This document shows positions 6,691 to 11,364 of a DNA stretch of 11,364 nt, piece after piece. The DNA is taken from NCBI GenBank assembly GCA_030529405.1, contig JAUMWZ010000001.1, forward strand, positions 20,276 through 31,639, written 5' to 3'. The translations under genes and the position numbers were made by a program. The notes beneath the pieces were generated by a model, which saw only the letters and a list, made by a program, of their open reading frames with translations, made no database searches and was not told where the DNA came from. The stretch comes from Bacteroides sp. GTDB lineage: Bacteria > Bacteroidota > Bacteroidia > Bacteroidales > Bacteroidaceae. The first letter of the stretch is position 1, and each line of letters begins with the position of its first letter.

Positions 6691-8217
6691 ATGCAGATTA
6701 TGAAAAGAATATATATAACATTAGCTATTGTTATTTCAGGAATAGGCTTTTCTGGTTGTAGCGACTGGTTAAATGTAGAACCGAAAGATTCTATATCCTC
6801 TGACAAGCTATATGAAGCTGAACAAGGATTCGTTGATGCTTTGACTGGAGTTTATCTTAAAATGACCAACTCCTCAACATACGGAAAGAACCTTACTTTT
6901 GGTTATGTTGATGTTCTTGGTGGAATATACACTTCTTTCCCAGGGTATATGCAAGACCAGGATAGATGGCATCAAAATGCCTTTCAATATAAACGAAGTG
7001 AGTACAGAGCTATAACAGATGCCACTTATAGCTCTATGTTCAATATCATAGCTAACGTAAATAAGTTATTGTCTAAGGTAGATTATGACAAAGGTGTGCT
7101 AAGAACTAAGGGATATAAACAGCTAATCAAAGGAGAAGCTTTAGCTATTCGCGCGTTCTTACACTTTGATTTGCTCAGACTTTATGGACCTGTATATCTT
7201 GAATCACCAAACGGCGAATCTATACCTTATAGGTTTGAGTTTAATAACATACCTACTGAAGTATTACCTGCAAGTAAAGTTCTTGAATATGTAATAAAGG
7301 ACTTGAAAGAAGCAGAGGATATACTTAAGGAGGTTGATACTAAGGACTTCTTTACACCTTATGATGCACAGGAAAAAAGCATTGTACTTATAGATAATTT
7401 TGTTGTAAATCGTGAGTACAGAATGAATATATATGCTGTTAAAGCTATGTTAGCTAGAGTATATGCTTTTAAGGGCGATTCTGATAGCAAAAAAATGGCT
7501 GCTGAGAAAGCTAAAGAAGTTATCGATTCAGGTATATTTACTTTGTATGAAAAGCAAACAGAGTCAAGTTACAATTCAATAAGATATAAGGAGCAAATAT
7601 TTGGACTTAGTGTTGATAGGCTAAGAGAGCATCTGGACAATAATGGTTACAGCATGGTTATAAAAGATAGACCTGACTTAAGATTCGCTACAAATAAAAA
7701 CAGGTTTGATGAGATTTATAAGAGAGATGTAGAAGGTAAAACAGATTGGAGAACTCAGTCTTTCTCTTTCTCAATACCAAACAACTCGGGGGAAGACTAT
7801 AACCTGTACTGTATGAAGTATAATCAAGGAATGCCAGAAACTGTAGGACTAAACACAATGCCTTTAATCCGTTTGCCAGAGATGTATTATATCTTGGCAG
7901 AGTGTCTTACTAATACTGCTGAGGCTGCTGAATATCTCAACACTGTACGTTATGCTAGAGGTATATCTCACGTTACAGACCCTATACCTGGTGATGATAC
8001 TTTCGACCAACTAGCTCCAGAAGGAGATGGAAAGACTGTTCGTCAGTATGAGGTAATGAGAGAAATGAGAAAAGAGTATTATGGAGAGGGTCAGATATTC
8101 TTATTCTTAAAGTCTCGCAACTTCAAGAATTATATTGGAGGTTTAAAAGAAGGTATGACTAATGAAGCTTATCAATGGCCTTTACCTGATAATGTTAAGA
8201 TTTTTGGTAAACACTAA
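6691..8217 (+). CDS. SusD/RagB-family substrate-binding lipoprotein
   Basis: A 508-residue surface lipoprotein that would cap the SusC barrel and capture substrate. The lipobox GFSGC places the acylated cysteine at residue 23, followed by SDWLNVEPKDSIS, the usual start of a mature SusD. Residues about 24-230 match the SusD-like N-terminal region, including the helical IKGEALAIRAFLHFDLLRLYG segment with its typical RAF-hydrophobic-DLLRLYG motif. The C-terminal region (about 280-508) contains LPEMYYILAECL, YLNTVRYARGI, REMRKEYYGEGQIFLFLKSRNF and the final YQWPLPDNV, all characteristic of the SusD/RagB family. An alternative start at 6700 (MKRIYITL) gives a more standard lipoprotein signal with Cys at position 20 and may be the true one. 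The stop of susC is 9 bp upstream and the next gene is 14 bp downstream, so translation is probably coupled. An acidic residue just after the cysteine (C-S-D) fits surface export of the lipoprotein. Confidence 0.95.
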   Translation: MQIMKRIYITLAIVISGIGFSGCSDWLNVEPKDSISSDKLYEAEQGFVDALTGVYLKMTNSSTYGKNLTFGYVDVLGGIYTSFPGYMQDQDRWHQNAFQYKRSEYRAITDATYSSMFNIIANVNKLLSKVDYDKGVLRTKGYKQLIKGEALAIRAFLHFDLLRLYGPVYLESPNGESIPYRFEFNNIPTEVLPASKVLEYVIKDLKEAEDILKEVDTKDFFTPYDAQEKSIVLIDNFVVNREYRMNIYAVKAMLARVYAFKGDSDSKKMAAEKAKEVIDSGIFTLYEKQTESSYNSIRYKEQIFGLSVDRLREHLDNNGYSMVIKDRPDLRFATNKNRFDEIYKRDVEGKTDWRTQSFSFSIPNNSGEDYNLYCMKYNQGMPETVGLNTMPLIRLPEMYYILAECLTNTAEAAEYLNTVRYARGISHVTDPIPGDDTFDQLAPEGDGKTVRQYEVMREMRKEYYGEGQIFLFLKSRNFKNYIGGLKEGMTNEAYQWPLPDNVKIFGKH

Positions 8218-8231
8218 ACTAGTAATCAACT

Positions 8232-8987
8232 ATGAGAAAAATAATACTAAGTCTGTTTATGGTACTTGTTGCCATATCAGCGTGTAAAGAACACGAAATA
8301 GAATTATATAACCAGGCTCCAAGAATAAAGTTTAAGGGTGTTTTTGCCGAAATTTTATTTGACGATAAAGACTATGCTCACAAGGTAACGGAGAGAGATT
8401 TACCTGTTCAGATTGAAATAATGGGTCTTCCTTTGTCTGAGCCTCGCACTTTTGTTCTCAAGGCAGAAAAGAGAGAGGGTCTAAGAGAGCTTAAGGTTAA
8501 GTTACCTGAGAAGTATGTATTTGAAGCAGGTCAGTACGGCGTTGGTAAGTTTATAAGAGAAGTTTATGAATACATAGAATATAGTGGTGCTATTGTCAAG
8601 GTGCAAAGACCTGAGAAATACACTTATAAGAAAGAAGATCAGAAAATAACTTATCAAGCAATCTTAACCTTCGACACCAAAGAAAACAACCCTCTTCATC
8701 AGTTCGACCCAGGCTTGATAGAAAGAAGCAAATTTGCAGTTTCTGCAGCATACCGTATATCTCAGCCTATAAGTTGGAATGTCACTCGTTGGGGAGCATA
8801 CAGTGTACAGAAATATACCTTCATGATGGACGTATTGGAGGAGTTTTATGATGAATTCAACACAGACGAAAAATATAAAGAGGCTCATAAGAAGGTATAT
8901 GATGCTTATGAAAAGTATAAGACAGAGAATGATGAAATAAAAGATGATGACGGTGACCCTATAACTTTCCCACAAAATATTCCTTAA
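8232..8987 (+). CDS. DUF4843 domain lipoprotein
   Basis: A 251-residue predicted lipoprotein. Residues 1-17 form the signal peptide, and the lipobox AISAC puts the cysteine at residue 18, followed by KEHEIELYNQAPRIKF. The short tether with acidic residues, then a tyrosine-containing beta-strand, is typical of DUF4843 proteins, which are found almost exclusively beside susC/susD pairs. The body is beta-rich with a QIEIMGLPLSEPRTFVL stretch resembling an immunoglobulin-like sandwich. The C-terminal 45 residues or so are highly charged (from about DEFYDEFNTDEK onward) and look helical. It sits between susD and the PKD-like gene with 14- and 20-bp gaps. No catalytic motif is visible. An accessory role in surface substrate binding or complex assembly is inferred from position; no function has been established for the family that I know of. 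Confidence 0.8.
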   Translation: MRKIILSLFMVLVAISACKEHEIELYNQAPRIKFKGVFAEILFDDKDYAHKVTERDLPVQIEIMGLPLSEPRTFVLKAEKREGLRELKVKLPEKYVFEAGQYGVGKFIREVYEYIEYSGAIVKVQRPEKYTYKKEDQKITYQAILTFDTKENNPLHQFDPGLIERSKFAVSAAYRISQPISWNVTRWGAYSVQKYTFMMDVLEEFYDEFNTDEKYKEAHKKVYDAYEKYKTENDEIKDDDGDPITFPQNIP

Positions 8988-9007
8988 ACTCATAAAAAGA
9001 AAGTATT

Positions 9008-10723
9008 ATGAATAAGATGATAAAACTTTTACTCTCTTCTGTGGCTGTATTTTTTCTTGCCAGCTGTTATGAAGATAAGGGTAACTATGATTATAGAGAA
9101 TTAGACGATGTAGATGTTTCTTTTGAAAGTCCATCTTGTCTTTTACCTCCAAAAGGTAAAACAGAAACTTTAACTATAACACCAAGCATTAAAAGGTTAT
9201 TGTCAAAGAATAACGAGTCTGACTTAGAATTCTTGTGGGAGAAAGGTGCTCCGGATTTATATCATACTAATGATTATAAGGAGTTCAGCAGAGAGAGGAA
9301 TGGTAAACTTGTTGTTAGCCGAGATGACCTTAACGGTACAAAAATCCGTCTGACTGTTACTGACAAGAATGAAGGTATTAAGTGGTATGCAGAGGGTAAA
9401 CTTACTATAAAACTACCTTACAGTTCTGCTTGGTTTCTTCTTCAAGATAAAGGAGGAAAACCTGTTCTTAGTGCAATAGACAATCCTGGAGATACTAAGA
9501 ATGCCACAGTGCTTGAAGATGTTCATAAAAGAGAGAATGAGGGAGCTGAATTATCAGTTAAGGGTACTCCTAAAGCTCTTACAGCTTTGAATATTTATGG
9601 AATGACAGAGGGTTTTTATGGTATCTATTCTAGAAGCCCAGTAAAACGCCACCCCGTTGTTACTGTTGTCACAGATAAAGACTTAGGAACTTATAATGCT
9701 GTAACGTTCCAGAAAGAATATGAAGCTAATGATATGTTTCTTTATCCAGTAATGGTAAACAATCAGTTAGATAGGAATATCTCATACTATGATATGACAC
9801 GTGCGGGCGAAATAGCTATAGATAACGATACTTTGTATTGGGCTGTGCCAGATGGTCATGCTGTGATGTTCAAGGTCAATCCAAGACCTAAGACAGAAAG
9901 TAATAACCCTATGAAGATAACTCATATAACAGAGTGCAACAGAGGGGTTAGATACTTGCTTTACGATGAAGCTAACGACCGTTTATGCTATATTCATCAA
10001 GGACTTGATTTCTACGACATGGGCTTATACAACTATGTTAGTTTTACATACAGAGCAAGAAGTTTTAAACCCGACCACTTAAAACTTCTTATGCCTTCTA
10101 AGTATAAAACAGTTCTAACATACGTTGCTGAAGAGAAGATGGCTATTGACCCTAATGAGGTCAAAAAGAACAATCCAAGCTTTAAGGTAGTCACTCTTTT
10201 GAGAGATTTAAGATCAGCTATTGTTGTTTTATCAGAAGGTGGTGGAAAAACATTGAAGTTGTTTAGAATATTTGAAGGCTCAGGAAGTGAAGGAATATTA
10301 GCAGACAACTTGTTAGAAGTAGAATTCCCGGCTGAAGTAGATAAGGTAGAAGATGTCAAGTTTATAGGTTCTTATGGCTATGGCGATATAATCTTTGCAT
10401 CATATAAGAACACTGTCTACAAAATAAGGTTGAACAATTCGGGCAAGTGTGATGTAAATGAGATATACAAACACTCAGATGCCAACGTAAATATTAAGGC
10501 TATGAAGTTCAGAGATAACAAGAGAAGTTATAACTGGGATATACACGATAACTGTACTGTTCTAGGGCTTCTTGTTGAATATACTGAACAAGAAAGTGGA
10601 GTGATAGAGCTTGACCTTAGTATTCCAGGCGATGTAAAGAGAGATGAAAACTCTGTTCGCGAATATAAGGGCTTGGGTAAGGTTGTAGATTTTGCTTATA
10701 GCTATTTAGATCCATCTATATAA
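9008..10723 (+). CDS. PKD-like family surface lipoprotein
   Basis: A 571-residue predicted lipoprotein with lipobox FLASC (Cys20), followed by YEDKGNYDYRELDDV. The C-(Y/E)-D-K-G-N-Y-D-Y start is the hallmark of the Bacteroidota PKD-like lipoprotein family that accompanies SusC, SusD and DUF4843. Residues about 30-140 contain the predicted PKD-like beta-sandwich, ending in GKLTIKLPY. The rest (about 142-571) is beta-rich with repeating hydrophobic strands (AWFLLQDKGGKPVLSAID, DRLCYIHQGLDFYDMG, VKFIGSYGYGDIIFASYKN), which suggests a propeller-like or stacked-sheet body. That fold is my inference. No enzyme motif is evident. It is the last gene before a strong hairpin, so it ends the four-gene transcript. 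A role in binding protein or peptide ligands at the cell surface is suggested by its position next to a metalloprotease gene. Confidence 0.85.
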   Translation: MNKMIKLLLSSVAVFFLASCYEDKGNYDYRELDDVDVSFESPSCLLPPKGKTETLTITPSIKRLLSKNNESDLEFLWEKGAPDLYHTNDYKEFSRERNGKLVVSRDDLNGTKIRLTVTDKNEGIKWYAEGKLTIKLPYSSAWFLLQDKGGKPVLSAIDNPGDTKNATVLEDVHKRENEGAELSVKGTPKALTALNIYGMTEGFYGIYSRSPVKRHPVVTVVTDKDLGTYNAVTFQKEYEANDMFLYPVMVNNQLDRNISYYDMTRAGEIAIDNDTLYWAVPDGHAVMFKVNPRPKTESNNPMKITHITECNRGVRYLLYDEANDRLCYIHQGLDFYDMGLYNYVSFTYRARSFKPDHLKLLMPSKYKTVLTYVAEEKMAIDPNEVKKNNPSFKVVTLLRDLRSAIVVLSEGGGKTLKLFRIFEGSGSEGILADNLLEVEFPAEVDKVEDVKFIGSYGYGDIIFASYKNTVYKIRLNNSGKCDVNEIYKHSDANVNIKAMKFRDNKRSYNWDIHDNCTVLGLLVEYTEQESGVIELDLSIPGDVKRDENSVREYKGLGKVVDFAYSYLDPSI

Positions 10724-10751
10724 TGGACTTTGTATTACAATAGAAAGATAC

Positions 10752-10789
10752 AGATGTGTTCTATCCTTCTCAGAGGGTAGAACACATCT
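10752..10789 (+). terminator. Strong hairpin terminator after the PKD-like gene
   Basis: The arms 10752-10766 and 10775-10789 pair over 15 bp with one G-T wobble (core GATGTGTTCTA against TAGAACACATC). Two more inner pairs leave a 4-nt loop. It begins 29 nt after the stop codon and is followed by TCTTAATT, a weak U tract. The size and place suggest termination or attenuation between the lipoprotein genes and the metalloprotease gene, though the poor U tract would allow read-through. Confidence 0.7.
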
Positions 10790-10819
10790 TCTTAATTGCC
10801 ATTATATAATTGTCTTTTC

Positions 10820-10953
10820 AAGTATATACAGTTAGCGTTTCAGTTATATATTGTTTACTTTTAGACTGTATATCGTTTGTAAATAAGTTATATATAGTTT
10901 GTTTTTATACAAAATACTGTATGAAAATCATCTGTATATAGTTCTAACACTCT
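10820..10953. repeat. Array C of the 22-bp AT-rich intergenic repeat, upstream of the metalloprotease gene
   Basis: Units start at 10844, 10866, 10888, 10910 and 10932, exactly 22 bp apart. They begin TTATATATTG, CTGTATATCG, TTATATATAG, CAAAATACTG (decayed) and CTGTATATAG. A 24-bp version starts at 10820. The block 10844-10880 matches 2864-2900 in array B at 32 of 37 positions. GCTAACTGTATATA at 2815-2828 recurs in inverted orientation at 10823-10836. The array fills most of the space between the operon hairpin and the metalloprotease ATG and ends 22 bp before that codon. Confidence 0.65.
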
Positions 10954-10975
10954 ATCTATAAAAGCACACAAAGAA

Positions 10976-11364
10976 ATGTTTAGGAAGATAAGTTTGCTTA
11001 TAATCACTCTGTCCTTTTGCTCTCTGTCTTTTGCACAGACAAGCATAAAGGATTTTTTCAAAGACACTGGTTCTTTGAAGGTATATAAAGGTATGCTCAC
11101 TGTTTACGAAAATGGAGATAAGTTCTATTGGGAGGTGCCTGACACTGTCCTTGATAGAAATATGTATGTTTTCAAGACCATACTTAGTGCGCCAGAGCAG
11201 CCAAACAGAAACACATCTGAGAAGTATGGATATGCAGGAGATATGATAGGTCCGATGTTGTTTAGCTTTTCCAAGAGAGGAAATGAGTTGTGGATAATGG
11301 ACACCGCACATCACGACAGAGTTGTTGCAGATAGTGGTGCCTACTCTCGTCTTGCATTAACTTC
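10976..11364 (+). CDS. Zinc-dependent metalloprotease family protein (DUF5118/DUF5117), 5' end only
   Basis: The first 129 codons of a gene that continues beyond the window. The ATG at 10976 follows AAAGAA and gives a signal peptide (MFRKISLLIITLSF... cleaved near SFA/Q, residue 20), so the product is exported. Residues about 23-72 (KDFFKDTGSLKVYKGMLTVY, then KFYWEVPDTVLDRNMYV) match the start of DUF5118. From GDMIGPMLFSFSKRGNELWI the sequence enters DUF5117. Full-length members of this Bacteroidota family are large and carry a downstream metallopeptidase domain with an HExxH zinc site, which is not visible here. The gene lies 252 bp after the PKD-like gene, beyond a hairpin and array C. Its presence next to susC, susD, DUF4843 and PKD-like genes is a recurring arrangement in this phylum, as far as I recall, and points to a proteolytic function for the locus. 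Cys15 lies in the signal sequence but is not a lipobox. Confidence 0.8.
   Translation, partial: MFRKISLLIITLSFCSLSFAQTSIKDFFKDTGSLKVYKGMLTVYENGDKFYWEVPDTVLDRNMYVFKTILSAPEQPNRNTSEKYGYAGDMIGPMLFSFSKRGNELWIMDTAHHDRVVADSGAYSRLALT

Noticed and set aside
10033..10359. Minus-strand 108-residue open frame inside the PKD-like gene
   Set aside because: It is antisense to continuous, family-like coding sequence and has no domain features.
10844..10909. 22-bp units considered as tandem promoters because each contains TATATxGTTTG, close to TAnnTTTG
   Set aside because: The core reads ATnGTTTG rather than TAnnTTTG. The distance from one unit's TTTG to the next core is about 14 bp, not the 19-21 bp expected, and array A lies between converging gene ends.
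10820..10953. 22-bp arrays considered as a CRISPR array
   Set aside because: Units abut each other with no spacers, are degenerate, and no cas gene is present.
10952..11314. Minus-strand 120-residue open frame opposite the metalloprotease
   Set aside because: The plus strand has a signal peptide and clear DUF5118/DUF5117 sequence in a different frame, so this is an antisense shadow.

Overview
The window is AT-rich DNA from a member of the Bacteroidota, most likely order Bacteroidales. The evidence is a SusC/SusD-type outer-membrane uptake operon, an OmpA-family porin with a long charged linker, a DUF2027-Smr protein (a combination typical of this phylum), A-rich leaders without clear Shine-Dalgarno sequences, and a TAnnTTTG-type -7 promoter element. 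The OmpA protein and the peptide-uptake type locus are reminiscent of Porphyromonas and its relatives, but the genus is an inference and was not checked by alignment.

Layout. Positions 1-64 hold the last 20 codons of an upstream plus-strand gene. Positions 88-1266 encode an outer-membrane OmpA-family protein, followed by a strong intrinsic terminator (1303-1337). A minus-strand gene (2635 to 1571) encodes a DUF2027-Smr protein, convergent with the porin gene and divergent from the next operon. A 728-bp stretch without a credible gene (2636-3363) separates it from the main feature: a plus-strand operon of susC (3364-6681), susD (6691-8217), a DUF4843 lipoprotein (8232-8987) and a PKD-like lipoprotein (9008-10723). 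Gaps of 9-20 nt indicate one transcript. A long hairpin (10752-10789) follows, and then the start of a DUF5118/DUF5117 zinc-metalloprotease-family gene (10976 onward), cut by the window edge.

How the genes work together. SusC is a TonB-dependent barrel and SusD is its surface lid. The DUF4843 and PKD-like lipoproteins are accessory, probably surface-exposed, and the predicted secreted metalloprotease is the degradative partner. Together they look like a protein- or peptide-utilisation locus rather than a glycan locus: no glycoside hydrolase, sulfatase or carbohydrate sensor is visible. The SusC carries an N-terminal STN domain, which in many homologues receives signals from a FecR-type anti-sigma factor. 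No sigma/anti-sigma pair lies in the window.

The least expected signal is outside the genes. All three sizeable intergenic regions (1353-1485, about 2798-2907, 10820-10953) contain an array of degenerate units with a strict 22-bp period and the consensus YTRTATATAGTTTRCTTTTA. The phase is kept even through badly decayed units, and one two-unit block matches between the second and third arrays at 32 of 37 positions. The arrays occur in convergent, divergent and co-directional settings, so they are not simply promoters or terminators. This repeat family is the best candidate here for something undescribed.
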